From NCBI GenBank assembly GCA_029953675.1, contig JAMWBK010000005.1:2127001-2191000 (forward strand): a stretch of 64,000 nucleotides of DNA, given 5' to 3'. This DNA is from Rhodosorus marinus (lineage: Eukaryota; Rhodophyta; Stylonematophyceae; Stylonematales; Stylonemataceae). The stretch's first letter is position 1; every line of letters starts with the position of its first letter. The position numbers were made by a program, and so were the translations under genes. This document shows positions 1 to 11,490 of the stretch, piece by piece. Below the pieces are notes generated by a model. That model made no database searches. It had not been told where the DNA came from and worked only from the letters and a program-made list of their open reading frames with translations.

Positions 1-811
1 AACTAGTAATTTAGAAAAAGCTCCAAGGAAAATTTCGCTCCTGCTTTCCTCGTAATCTCCCTCTGCGCAATGTTCCCAGCCGCAACTCAGGAGTCTCGCG
101 GAGTTTATGTACGTCAGCCGACTCTACACGAAGAAAAGGGAAAAATAGTACGGGTAGGGTACGTGATTCCCGCTTCGTTCAATAATAGTGATTAAAATTT
201 TCATTTATAGAAACTTACTAAACGACACAAGCTTTTATCCCCCCCTGACCTTCCAGGATAATCTGAACTAGACCTGAGGACAAAATTCCGAAGCGCGGAC
301 GACTGAGAAGGATAATTCGGTTAAGACTGTGAGCGTATACAAGAGTTTTCATCTGCTACGGGAAGGGTGATAGTAGTGTTTCCTACTATCCTGTAAAGTC
401 ACCCTAAATGTTCCCCCATTGTTCAGTCTGGTATAATCTCCGTACGAGAACGGGTGGAATTGGACGTCCGGATGAAGATGTTCAGCCTTTTTGTTAAGAT
501 CTTTGTTACATCCTTGAACTTAATAGATATGTATAGCTAACTGGTCTGGAAGATAGGTCCCTCCCGTCCGTCCACCCCCGTTCCTCGTGTCTGGACGGAA
601 GAAAAAAGTTCGGAATTTGTGTGGACGGTCGGTGGGGTGAGATTGGGAAGTTGGGGGTTGCGCGGGGCAGAGGGTTTGGACGCAGGTATCTGTTCCAATT
701 GCGTTTTTCTGTTCGCTTTCCAAACCAAACCGATTTCATCTGTTTTTTTTTATTTTGGTTCAGGCGTGAAAGGCTAACGTCGTTTGATTAAGGTCTGAAA
801 AATTCTCAAAG
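1..811. other. Intergenic, upstream of trpB
   Basis: No coding frame, RNA gene or clear repeat is visible. The last part presumably holds the trpB promoter and 5' leader. T-rich tracts occur around 745-757, but no TATA-like element could be placed with confidence. Confidence 0.5.
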
Positions 812-2250
812 ATGCTTGGATTTGTGGGATGCGGTGGAGCTTTGCGGGTTCGAGATGAGAGGGTGAGGAGTGGTTGTAGCAGGAGGCTTCGGCGTGAGGT
901 GATTGTTTCTGTAGCGACTGAGCAAACAGATTCAGGGGTGTTCAGCTCAAACGTCCCAAATGAGTTTGGAAGATTTGGCGATTTCGGCGGTAGATATGTA
1001 CCCGAGACGTTAATGCCGGCGCTTGAGGAGCTCACGGCGGAGTGGGAGGAAGCCAAAAAGGATCCTGAGTTTCAGAAGGAGCTTGATGGGTTGTTGAAGG
1101 ATTACGTCGGAAGGGAAACACCGCTGTACTTCGCGGAGAGGCTGACCGAGAGGTACACGCGGGAGGACGGGACAGGTCCGAAAATCTATCTGAAAAGGGA
1201 AGATCTCAATCACACTGGGGCCCACAAGATTAATAATTCTCTTGGGCAGGCGCTTCTGGCTAAACGACTTGGACGGAAGCGAATCATTGCGGAAACGGGA
1301 GCAGGACAGCATGGGGTTGCAACGGCGACGGTCTGTGCCCGGTTCGGACTGGATTGTATCGTTTATATGGGGGCGCGAGACATCGAACGTCAGAGCCTTA
1401 ACGTCTTCAGAATGAAATTGCTGGGAGCTGAGGTGCGCCCAGTTACCACGGGTACCGCAACGCTTACCAACGCTCTTTCCGAGGCTATCCGAGACTGGGT
1501 CACGTACCCAGATACAACTCACTACATTGTGGGTTCAGTAGCTGGCCCTCACCCGTATCCAATGCTCGTCCGTGACTTCCAGTCGGTGATTGGAAAGGAG
1601 ACGAGGAAACAAGCTATGGAAAGCTTCAATGGCATTCCGGATATTTTGGTTGCGTGTGTTGGAGGAGGCTCCAACGCGATGGGATTGTTCCACGAGTTTG
1701 TCGATGATGAGCAAGTTCGTATCATCGGCGTTGAGGCTTCCGGAGAGGGCGTAGATACCACTAAACACGCGGCGACAATGACCAAAGGAAGGGTAAGGTT
1801 TGAACATGCTCGATTGAGACCCGTTTTAGTTTGGTCGACCCCGGCTGATTTTATTGACCTCTCGTTGTTCTCTAGGTTGGGGTGTTGCACGGATCGATGT
1901 CGTACCTTCTACAAAGTAGCGAAGGTCAGATTCTGGAAGCGCATTCAATCTCCGCCGGGCTTGACTACCCTGGAGTTGGCCCCGAGCATTCGTACATGAA
2001 AGATACTGGACGTGCGGAGTACTACCACGTGAGTGACGACGAGGCACTTGATGGTTTCAAGCTACTGTCACAGCTGGAGGGGATCATCCCTGCCCTCGAG
2101 ACGTCCCATGCGATTGCATACCTTGACAAACTGTGCCCTACACTGGAAGGCAGTCCCAACATCGTTGTCTGCTGCAGTGGCCGTGGAGACAAGGACGTGA
2201 ACACCGTTCTGGAATATCTCAAAGCCAAGGGCGATAGCTTGGTTGACTAG
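812..2250 (+). CDS. trpB: Tryptophan synthase beta chain, plastid precursor
   Basis: Catalyses the PLP-dependent condensation of indole with serine, the last step of tryptophan synthesis, in the plastid. Two exons, 812-1792 and 1876-2250, joined by an 83-bp GT-AG intron in phase 0, give 451 residues. The first ~45 residues (MLGFVGCGG then Arg-rich) look like a transit peptide with a Phe at position 4; the mature protein starts near the [14 protein letters not shown] segment. The PLP lysine is K139 in HTGAHKINN. The AETGAGQHG loop with the catalytic Glu, the GGGSNA phosphate-binding loop and the CSGRGDKDV segment near the C-terminus are all present. Reading through the intron gives unrelated residues, while the splice restores the family sequence GRVGVLHG. 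In many red algae trpA is plastid-encoded and trpB is not, which fits a nuclear copy here. Full length and apparently functional. Confidence 0.97.
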
Positions 2251-3904
2251 AGCTGTTGGCCCACGCCTGGACCTGTGGTGGCTGGGCTATAGGAGCATAG
2301 GATTTCAGCGTATGGTGCCAGACCAGATCTCTCCACACCCCTTGCAAGTAATTTAGTAAAATAGAGTTATGGTTGTCTTTCGAAGAAAATGGCCGAGATG
2401 CTTTTCAATCCCAGTGAGATATAATTGATCTCGCTAAAGAAAGCAAATCGCTCCTGGCTAGGGCGTACCCCGACTCAACAGCAGACTATCTCAACCCGGC
2501 AAATCAAAGAGGCAGGGGTGGCACGACTGTTTGGCCACAAGAGTTTTCTGAATCATGATTGTTCACTGAGTCAAATCTCGATGGCCTCGAACCCTTTGGC
2601 TAGTTTGCTCCTCTTATAACTGTTTCCCTTGGATATCTCCCTGGTCTCGACCAGTTTGCCTCTCATGTGGCTAACTGATAAGCACTGTCTGCGATCATGA
2701 CCGGCACAATCAGCATTCAGAAAATTGCTCCCCAGTTCAATCACTTTCGCACATCACCAGCCATTACCTCGTAGATCATCCCTTAAGCAGGAACAAAAGG
2801 TCAGCGAAATGTTGGTAACTAAATGAATATTTTGGCCATTGCTTCGGGTTTGTGGCTCAGCCAAGAGTGGGTTAAACTTTAGAAGATAAGACTTTCATAT
2901 TAATGTAGATTTTCCCGGCCTCTGCCCTAACTGAACGGGAGAGCTGACGTGTTCGCGTTTCGCGGTTAAGAAGTTTCATAAATTTAAGAACGACCAGATG
3001 CTCCAGAAGTTATGTTTTACTCATAACGGGTTTTTTGATTTATGATTGGAACGGCGCACTTGTACATATCATTCATTGGTAAAACATAGACAGAATAGAC
3101 TGAAAGTAATCAAAAACGATACTATCATCTAAAATTCATTGTAGAAAGCAACATGGAACAGCTCGCCAATTGTGCTTATCAAAAATCCTTGGCTGCACCA
3201 ACAAAAAAAGGACGATCGCTCTAATTATTGGTAATTTATGCTTGTATGATTTTTAATTTAAGAAAATGATCTAGATATTATGTATTTCAAAATTATTGCG
3301 GAATACGTCTTTAAAAATGATATTTAAGTACTATAGATATGGCATAAGTATAGTGCGCTGTGCTTTGTTTTCTCCCCCAACATTTTCTTCCTTTTTTCAA
3401 GAGGGCCCAAACCAAATGACAAATTAAGTAAAAATGGACTTGGCAGTTTTTCCGCACTTTTGGCCTCTTAGATGTTTTGGAAAAACGAGCAAGCTCTGTA
3501 ACATTTGGGCGTCTTTGTATCCACAAACCACTATCTTCTCCTCCAACTTTTTTTTTTCGAATTCGGCTTTTGGTCATTCACGCGAAATTCTTGAGAGCGC
3601 TGTAAATTGGGGGGAACCTGAACGGCATGGAGGTGGAGGTTGGTAGAGGGCGTGGGAACGCATAGGGGTAGTTTAACGGTTGAGTAGTGAAATAGTCTCT
3701 TTGAAGAACTTTGTTGAGGTTTGGAGACTGGAACTGATATCAGAACGCGGCTTGATACAATGTGTGAGGTTTTGCGAAGAGCTTGAAGATGAAGGGAATG
3801 ATTTAGCGGGACAGGCCGGTCCATCACCGTGTTATGTGATTTTCGGCTTTTTGAGTAGAGCCCATTACCTGAGGCCAGTCGAGTGAAGGATAATTCCCGC
3901 GAGA
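2251..3904. other. Intergenic, no gene recognised
   Basis: AT-rich around 2800-3350. Only short unconvincing frames occur. The 3' end of trpB and the 5' leader of the kelch gene must lie here. An upstream non-coding exon of the kelch gene in 3430-3900 cannot be excluded. Confidence 0.4.
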
Positions 3905-6649
3905 ATGGCGGCGGACATGTCTCAATTGAGAGTCGAGCTCAGCGACTTTCAGCTCCGGCCAATTGGGGGTTCGGTATTTAACGTGGGGGGCACCCCAGAG
4001 GACGTGGAGCCTCGAAGGAAAAGTTCCCGCAACGGGTTCCTGCTACGCGCCAATATTTCAAGGGAGAGCATGGGAATCATGGTTCTAGCTGGGTCGCAAA
4101 AGTTCATGGCCTACTCCAATGAACAGGGTCTCACTCAGCACAATTTTAACGAATTCGTGCCCACCTGGGTGGACTCAGTGGATAATGTAGATAGCTTGAA
4201 GGATAAGAAAGTGACCATTTACGTGCAGGTCAACAAGACAAAGCCAATTAATACCAGTAGCAAGAACTTGCACGTGTACAGTAGGATGTACAGAAATGCC
4301 CTTAAGATACTCAACAGGTACTGCGTGCCACTTGGGACGATTACTATTGACCTTCACACACTAGCGACTGGGCCAGAGCAGCATGATCTCAGAGTAGCCA
4401 TTGATGAACTGAACGGATCAGAGTTCCGCTTGTCGTTCAGGTCAAAGCTGACCGAGGCTAGGGAATCATCGTTCAGGTTTGCCGAGCTCTCGTTGCAGAT
4501 AGACTCCAATGTGCTTCCTGGAACTCCTAGCCGGACGTGTGTAGTGAGGTTCAATGTGGGAACGTGCCCTAGCGAACATGAGACGATCAACTTAGCTGAT
4601 ATACGACTCTTTCGTGCGCTCAGCTTCACGGAGACCAAGAAGTACGCTGTCAACTCAACACTAGAGAAGCTTGTGAATAGCTACTTGAAGCTTTACGTCT
4701 TGAGCGACGCTGGGGACCTGGTCGCAGTCTCCGACATCTATTTATTCGACTACGTATATGCTCTCTATGGCAAAGGAGCCAGCGTCACAACGGATCTGAA
4801 ACGAGCGATTTCAAGGGAAACCTGCGGTGTGCTTTCGCTGAAGCTGGCGGTATCGAACAGTCCAAAACTGGCTCAAATTCGAGGAGGCTCGCACCATGAC
4901 TCAGGCATTCACGGGGGAAGGCCTCTCATTTACGGTGTTGAAATGCCTGGGGCTTCACCCAGCAGTGTTTTTCGAGGTTCAGAGTCTTTCAGTACCCCTT
5001 CACCGTGGGTAGACGTTGTTGACTCGTTCGGGTACAAGTCATACTACAGTACAGAGACCGGAAAGTGGTCCTGGTTCTCTCCAAGCGATCCTTTGTTCGC
5101 TACGCAGAACAGTAGCTGCAGATATGCCGTTTTCGAGTCAAATAGAGATCGACCAGTGTGGATCCACCCGCAGGCTCGGAGGACAGATGTTCTTGACGCC
5201 AACATCTCAGGTCTACCTGGCGAAGTTCATCAAAGCAGGCTAGCTGGAGACGAGCAGTTCCAAAGAGACGCCTCAAGCACGTCGTCGAGGGGCATGCAAG
5301 CAGGTGCAACTGGTCAACCCAGCTCCAAAGCCGCCAACGGTGTACGGGAGTCATCGCGGAACATAGCAATCGACCCGACAAGCGTCCTAGCATCGACGAA
5401 CCCAAAGGCACTTGAGCAACAGCACTCACTCGCAGATTCTTCGTACGAGTTTCGGTGGTCCAAGTTGGACGGAGCGGAGAACGGCACCAGCATGAAAGCG
5501 GGTCCTGCTGTCGAGGGTGCCACTCTAGTACCAATGTTTGGCGGTCTTCTTCAAATGAAGTTTGGTGGTCGAGGACGTTTCATGAGGAGTGACGACGTGT
5601 GGGTTTTCGATAGCGAAGAGTTCATGTGGAAAGAGCTCAAGGTTGAAGGGCTAGCCCCTGTACCACGCACGGGTCACTGCGCATCGCCTTTGGCGGGGGG
5701 GACGAAAATGCTGGTTTTTGGCGGTTCGTCAAACCAGGGGCGGTTAAACGACCTCACCGTTTTGGATGCTGAAAACAACCGGTGGATTCCAGTTACCCCA
5801 TCAACACCAGCTGGCCCTTCCCCACGCGCTCGAATGGGAATGGACGTCCTGGACAATGGAAACCAGTGCCTCGTCTTTGGAGGAAGGGAAGGATACAGGT
5901 TTCTTGGAGACAGGTACTTCAACGACTTGTTCATGTTTGACGCCCACAAGATGGAGTGGCAGCTCATGAAGCCACGTGCTGGGCCGATTCCCGATCACCG
6001 AGCAGGGCACTCCGTGAAGGTAATCAACGGACGTCATCTCATGGTTTACGGTGGATTACAGGATTCAGTGAAGTACTACGGTGATACGTGGATATTTGAT
6101 CCTATCAGCGGGGTTTGGGTGCAGCCACCCTACGCCTCAGAGGCCGCGCCTGCGCCTAGGGAGGCCCATGCGATTTCCAAGTTCACGGATAATCAAGTTG
6201 TGGTGTATGGTGGGCAGGCTGATTCGGGCGCGTACCTCAACGACCTTCACTTGTTTGATTGCTCTTCGATGCAGTGGCGACCAACGCCAGTTCTGACGGG
6301 CGCTTCTCCTGGGGCGAGACTAGGGGCGGCGATGAGTCAAGTGAACGATAGGTGTATGATAATCTTTGGAGGAGACGTTGGTTTCATTTACCAACACGAT
6401 TCACATCTGCTTGAGCATGCAGGGTCAAATTGTCGAACACAAGCGAGCAGCGTCGTGCATCGATGGGTGAGCGGTGCGGAAGAGACGGACACCTGCGTTG
6501 TTTGCCTTGACAGGAAGATAAGATTGTGCTATCTTTGGTGTGGGCATTGCTGCTGTTGTAAAGAGTGCGGAGAGCGCCTCACGTACTGTCCTATATGTCG
6601 GAGGAGAGTGTCTCGTTACGAGGAAGTTGAGCGTGGGGCTCCGACCTAA
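3905..6649 (+). CDS. C2-like / WW-like / kelch-repeat / RING-finger protein, probable E3 ubiquitin ligase
   Basis: Single open exon of 914 residues. Residues ~9-205 resemble the N-terminal C2-like (NT-C2) fold; this is a weak call. Residues ~210-320 may form a second beta-rich domain. Residues ~366-396 look like a WW domain: SPWVDVVDS, then YYSTETGKWSW and a Pro. Residues ~540-835 hold about five kelch blades, each with a Gly-Gly pair (VFGG, VYGG, IFGG) and a Trp about 20 residues later, forming a beta-propeller. Residues ~863-905 are a C3HC4 RING with CVVCLD, CGHCCCCKEC and CPICRR, the compact C-terminal type found in many E3 ligases. By inference it ubiquitinates a partner bound by the propeller, perhaps at a membrane through the C2 domain. 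No targeting signal is visible. I know no named protein with this order of domains. Confidence 0.85.
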   Translation: MAADMSQLRVELSDFQLRPIGGSVFNVGGTPEDVEPRRKSSRNGFLLRANISRESMGIMVLAGSQKFMAYSNEQGLTQHNFNEFVPTWVDSVDNVDSLKDKKVTIYVQVNKTKPINTSSKNLHVYSRMYRNALKILNRYCVPLGTITIDLHTLATGPEQHDLRVAIDELNGSEFRLSFRSKLTEARESSFRFAELSLQIDSNVLPGTPSRTCVVRFNVGTCPSEHETINLADIRLFRALSFTETKKYAVNSTLEKLVNSYLKLYVLSDAGDLVAVSDIYLFDYVYALYGKGASVTTDLKRAISRETCGVLSLKLAVSNSPKLAQIRGGSHHDSGIHGGRPLIYGVEMPGASPSSVFRGSESFSTPSPWVDVVDSFGYKSYYSTETGKWSWFSPSDPLFATQNSSCRYAVFESNRDRPVWIHPQARRTDVLDANISGLPGEVHQSRLAGDEQFQRDASSTSSRGMQAGATGQPSSKAANGVRESSRNIAIDPTSVLASTNPKALEQQHSLADSSYEFRWSKLDGAENGTSMKAGPAVEGATLVPMFGGLLQMKFGGRGRFMRSDDVWVFDSEEFMWKELKVEGLAPVPRTGHCASPLAGGTKMLVFGGSSNQGRLNDLTVLDAENNRWIPVTPSTPAGPSPRARMGMDVLDNGNQCLVFGGREGYRFLGDRYFNDLFMFDAHKMEWQLMKPRAGPIPDHRAGHSVKVINGRHLMVYGGLQDSVKYYGDTWIFDPISGVWVQPPYASEAAPAPREAHAISKFTDNQVVVYGGQADSGAYLNDLHLFDCSSMQWRPTPVLTGASPGARLGAAMSQVNDRCMIIFGGDVGFIYQHDSHLLEHAGSNCRTQASSVVHRWVSGAEETDTCVVCLDRKIRLCYLWCGHCCCCKECGERLTYCPICRRRVSRYEEVERGAPT

Positions 6650-7146
6650 GTCAAGTCAACTCAGCTACAGTGTATGTATATTAAGTGCTTCGCTAGACTG
6701 CTGAGAATAGGCCCTGCAGTCCCTAGCCAGTTTTGATGGCCGAGAATAGTCGTGCAACGAAGAGAGCTTCAACGCACACAGTTTTGGTACCAATGTGTAA
6801 TATAGCGTGATGCAAAAACCTGTTCACAGCATATTTGTCCGAGTCTTTATCGTACCAGGTTAAGAGCCGGCTTGATGTACAAGTGCGAGCAATCGGGCAT
6901 GGGATTGCAGTGCCACCCTCACGGTCCCTGCTATGCAGTTGCAGGAGAACCCAGTCAACTATAATCCAATTTCAATTACAAAAATCTACCCATCTACGCC
7001 GACACCTTAGGCCTTCTATTGTTACTCAGCTACGGGCTCGCACCCGCTTGCAAATGGACCCCTCAGTCGGCTGGTACGTGCTGCTCTCCGGAATCACAGC
7101 CTTGAAAAATATTTGTCAACGTCCACCAGCACTATCAACACCTCGT
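6650..7146. other. Intergenic between convergent genes
   Basis: 3' flanks of the kelch-RING gene and of menA. A weak 114-codon frame at 6835-7179 on the plus strand has no recognisable motif and overlaps the menA 3' end, so it was not called. Confidence 0.5.
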
Positions 7147-8243
7147 TCACAGCGCTCTTACCTGCCCAGTCAGCAGTGAGGCTGAGACACAGAGGTGGAA
7201 CACAAGATGAAACTTGGCTACGAACATTTTCAGCGGCCGAATTTTCTCAGGTTCCGAGTGGTGGTTTATCACTAACGTCAGCATTGATCGTGCCAGAGGA
7301 ACAGCGACCAAAGTGCATAGAATAGAAGATAGCGGGAGCACGCCTAACAAACTGAACGTGAAAACCAGGAGGTAGCACATAACAGTGCTGGCCAACAACA
7401 CTTGCGAACCACGCGTTGTCCCGAGTCGTACAATCGGTGACATTTTGCCAGATTTAAAGTCCTGCTCGACCTGGTGAAAGTGGCTGCCAAACAGAATCAT
7501 TGATGTTGTGATACCCACCAGAATGCTGCAAACGATCAACGTGCTAGTAGCCTGTGAACGCGGGGCCTACTCAGAGTTGTTTGGACAGGAAGAGGATATT
7601 TAGCGTTTACGGCAATCAATGAGGGAGTTAGGGAAACGGCCATTAACGACAAACCTGAAAGTAGTAAAACACAGGTGTACCCACTGGTCCAAACGCAAAG
7701 AACGTGAGAATTTCGCCTACACCCTTGTAGCTTAGCCGGAACGGTGGGCCTTGGTAGAGGTAAGCGATGACTGCTGAGGCGATCAGCTGAGTGATGATTC
7801 GGCTATCGTCGAGTTTCGAGCTGAAGGACCAGAACATGTACATTGAAACGATCAAGCAAATCTTTGACGCTATCAGGCAACCCCAAAACGACCCTGTAAC
7901 TTTCACGTAGGATTCCTTCTTATCCTCGTCCACGCCAGTCATCGAATCGAAAACATCATTCGATATGTTGCACCACGTCAGCAACAGAATTGCAGCCACA
8001 GCCAGCTTCAGCGAGACTAAACAAGAACGATAAGGGAGAAATCAGACATTCCCAGGTCACCTTCCGAGCTAGCAACAATACCAATGAATAAAATGTACTA
8101 CAAACGAACTTACAGGTTACATCAACAGCATAGCCATCGAACTTCGCCGTGCTGCTTCCCACAAGAATCGGGACCAGCACACTGTTGTATATAGGCGGCT
8201 TCACGGCCGCAATCCATAACCTTCTATCTCCAGACACTCCCAT
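7147..8243 (-). CDS. menA: 1,4-dihydroxy-2-naphthoate phytyl/prenyltransferase (MenA/ABC4 type)
   Basis: UbiA-family integral membrane enzyme that attaches the prenyl tail to dihydroxynaphthoate in phylloquinone/menaquinone synthesis, expected in plastid membranes. Exons in transcript order 8243-8114, 8016-7655 and 7551-7147 join in phase to 298 residues; introns are 97 and 103 bp. The first Asp-rich motif is NISNDVFDSMTGVDEDK. The second is SHFHQVEQDFKSGK followed by SPIVRLGT, which is specific to cyanobacterial MenA and plant ABC4 rather than other UbiA enzymes. Several hydrophobic segments are evident. The ATG at 8243 opens straight into the conserved RRLWIAAVKPP segment, so no transit peptide is seen; a 5' exon carrying it may lie upstream but could not be placed. 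A good donor (CAGGTAAG) sits just before the stop, so the last few residues are uncertain. Confidence 0.88.
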
Positions 8244-10340
8244 CCTTGATTCCAAAACACAAATACAAGACAATAAATCTATGCACCAAACCCCAGATAT
8301 CACCGACCAGACCTAACCCCGCACTCACATCCCCAGCTTATAGATCTCCCCATTTTCACCCTTAAAAGTCCAATAAAATCCCAAAAACAAGGAGCTCCTT
8401 CAATCCAAATATTCTCAAAACAAATTCCAATTTCTTATTAGATTCATTTCACGGAAATCTACTCTTTTACCCCCGAGCGCACTGCTGCCGAGAAAGGCCC
8501 CGAAAGGTACGCCATGGAATGGACAGCCTGTCCCTTTAGAAAATTTCGCTATTAAGGGCTTATATTGATTGGGATACTAAATTGATTGATATTAGTGATT
8601 GAATACTCCCTGAGGAAGATGGGGGGAATGGGGGGTATCTGAGAGAGGGCTTGGGTTTGATGTAAGCAGGGGTGACGGTCAATGCTTGTTTGTTTGTTTG
8701 GATTATTTCGACATGGCTGGGAATTGGTTGCGATACAGGAATATCGTGTGTATTTTCTGTGACGTGATTGCTCAGGGTCCACCACCCTAGGGACGGATAC
8801 GATGATCATCGTGAGCGCGCGCGTTGTTGAGAAAATTCGAGCGTGTGTGACCTTGTGAATAAGTGCCCACAACGTATTACAGTCAAGGAAAGGATCAATA
8901 GTCTTGCGCTGCTGTGTCTTAAGAGCGTTAAACAGTGGCCTGTGGTTTCATTCAAGGTGCAAGTGTACGACACGACAGAACGGAAAAAAGTGCTGCGAGC
9001 TCTTAAAGAAGATCAAGCTACAGAAAAAGATCGCTGAGTTGCGGTGTTGGACTTCTACCAAGATCATTGCGAGTCAGTCATTTAATGATTCGTGTCAACG
9101 AAGGTTGTAGATGATCTGAACTAGCCAGGGTTTTAAACGAAGCCAGGGTGGAAGAGTCGGATGTTTGGACAGAAACGTCGAGTTCGAAGTGGACTCAAGG
9201 AAGGTCATGTCTAGAAAATCACTGGCAATTCGCTTCACACCCAGCACCAAGACACACGGCAACGCCCGATCAGCTTCGTATATCATGCCTGAGAGCAGGT
9301 TACTGAGCCACCGCTTCCCGATGCTGAGCGCGGTGAATACTCCTATTTTCGACTCCAGAGGTCAAGACCACCGGGTGTACGGCTCAGACACCCAACAATG
9401 GATGCGGTCGAGGAGAAAGTACCGTCCCTTCTTTTGGGAAGTGGCAATGTTCCGGAAAGTCAAATTCCGAGTTCCAAGGTCCTGTGAGAGGCATCCGAAC
9501 CAGACTCTCTATTTTCGTTTGGAAACGATGCTGCAACGAGCTCGCCGGGACAGGAAGACGCGCAATTATCCATTTTCGGAGCTTGTAAATAGGCCAATAC
9601 AGCCAACACGTCTCTGATCGCGAGGTGGCGAGGTTTTTGTAAACGCACTCCTTAGCACCAATGGTGAATGTCCGAGGTGGTATATGCAGAGTCTGACGAT
9701 CCTGGAATAGCTTGTTGGCCAGTCGTTCGCGATGCACAGAATCTCAAAACTAAGACCGTGTAACAGGAATGACCAGCTCTGATTGCAAATAAGCCAAATG
9801 CACCAAGCACGTCCCTGGTCTGTTTGGCCCTGCAAACGTGCCCAAATTTCCAACGTAAAAAATGCTTTGCCTCAAGTCGATCAGTTTCGGCCCAAATAGA
9901 ACTCTGCATTCCAAAATTCATATTTCAAGATTAAGACAGACTGTCTTTACATTTCGTTCTTTTTAAAAAAAAGAATTAAAAGTTTGATGTCGACAACGTT
10001 TGCCACTTTTCTGAAGGTGAACCTGGCCCAGCCATTTTTAGTTCATAGAAAGTTCTTAAAAACACTAGTTTGCTCAGTCATAGAGCAAATGTCCGTTTTC
10101 GCTCGAATTATTAATTATTATGGATCGGAGAGGTTCTTTTTTATGAATTCCTTTTTGTTCTAAAGTTGGTTTGCTTATTCAGGTGGGACTTTGGTTATAG
10201 TGGTTCGTTTCTAGGAAAGGTCTATGAGGGTGGAGGGGGGTGGGAAGCGAGTGTAGTCGAAGACTAACCGTGATATCTGGTACTTAAGTCTATAGTTATT
10301 GTTGTAAATTTTTTTCAAGTTCGAGATCTTAGTTCTGTGA
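8244..10340. other. Intergenic, gene-poor, with a short diverged repeat pair
   Basis: No convincing gene. Frames at 9165-9617 (+) and 9384-9921 (-) run through each other and show no motif. A missing 5' exon of menA may lie in 8250-8900. The repeat pair at 9581/9781 is listed separately. Confidence 0.45.
9581..9820. repeat. Pair of diverged ~40-bp direct repeats, 200 bp apart
   Basis: 9581-9620 and 9781-9820 align along ~40 bp with small gaps. The shared blocks are a TTGyAAATA core, GCCAA, then CCAA..CACGTCyCTG. Spacing is exactly 200 bp. Both lie in non-coding sequence; origin unknown. Confidence 0.45.
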
Positions 10341-11369
10341 ATGAAGAGGAGATTCTCCAGGAAGAAACGCATGGAGGAGGGTCAGTCGAGGGCATGGAAG
10401 CCAGTGTCACGTGAGGATGGTGCTGAGTGTCTGAAGCAGCTGAGCGATAAGGATGCCCTGGAGTTCTATCCAGCTGTGTCTTGTTGGGAGACGCCGCTTC
10501 TGGTTGGGGCAGCGGATTTGGATGTAGAAAATTTTCTCGAGGCGATGGGTACCTTTCTGACGATCCTTGACGCGTTCGGGTTTGCGTTCAAGCTCTTCAG
10601 GAAGGACCTCAATAGGCACATCGTCAATATTCGCTCAGTCTGTGAAGAGCACAAAGTCAAGACAGTGGAGGAGATGATCTCAAAGGATGGCGCTGATGGC
10701 CTTGGCGCGATAAACATTATCTGGCTAAAACGCGTGCTGCAATTCTCTGACGTCATGCTCACAAGGTTGGAATGGCCGGCTGCCGCTTGCCCAGGGAACC
10801 ATTGAATTTTGTTTCGATATCAATGAATCTGAATCAATTCTCATCCTCGTTGTCAGGTACTTGCTTGGCGAGAGCCTGCCGCAATCCGCGCAGGAAGCTT
10901 ATATGAAGACCCTCTATCATGCGCATCCGCTCTTAGTTAGAGGCATTGGGGCAAGAATAAGGTAAGAACGCCCCCAGAAGACAAGTTTAGGTCGTCCGCG
11001 CGTAAAAATGAGATCACGACGTCCCAAACAATGCATAAGTTCGATCATGTATCGTTCGCGGCCGAGCGTGACGGTTTCTTGGAAGAACGCTCAAATGCAA
11101 GGCAAACCCTGTTTCTTGCTTCATTAAATTTCTTCTTCAAAAGGTACTTCGTCCCAGAAGGCAAGACGTTTTGTGAGAGGATCTATCCAGAAGACGAAAA
11201 GGTGGTTTACATCGGGATGCGCGAGATTCTGTTCAACATCAAGAAACCACTAGAAGCCTTGACGGTTATCACCAACGAGAATCAGATAGAGGAACACCCG
11301 GAGCTCGCCTTCATGCCCCAGCCCGTCCCGGATATGCTCGCAGGTTCTCTTCTTGTGACAGAGGCCTGA
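10341..11369 (+). CDS. Glycolipid transfer protein (GLTP) fold protein with altered headgroup site
   Basis: Three exons, 10341-10765, 10857-10961 and 11144-11369 (introns 91 and 182 bp), both junctions splitting an Arg codon, give 251 residues. Residues ~60-230 match the all-helical GLTP domain: FLEAMGTFLTILDAFG, then the recognition helix, IIWLKRVLQF, and AYMKTLYHAHPLLV. The family shuttles sphingolipids or glycolipids between membranes in the cytosol. The headgroup-contact set in human GLTP is Asp48, Asn52, Lys55, Trp96 and His140. By gapless alignment these correspond here to D89, H93, N96, W128 and H165, so two of the five differ. An N-terminal basic stretch of ~50 residues is extra to the family. 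Ligand cannot be predicted; it might be a ceramide-phosphate or ACD11-like branch, or a divergent member. Confidence 0.82.
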
Positions 11370-11490
11370 AAGAAACAGGGTAGATGGCGTTGTTGTGCTT
11401 TCCTGGACTGACCTCTAACTTAAATGCTAGTAAAAACTCTTACGACAGTTGCAGACTGCGAAGTGAGCGAGCACGCAATCCGCGACACAT

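Noticed and set aside
8460-8520. Possible menA leader exon on the minus strand starting MAYLSGPFSAAV with a GTAAAA donor
   Set aside because: Attractive as a transit peptide, but no acceptor upstream of the menA exon joins it in frame.
9165-9921. Overlapping frames of 89-150 codons on both strands
   Set aside because: They overlap one another, have no motifs, and lie around the diverged repeat pair.
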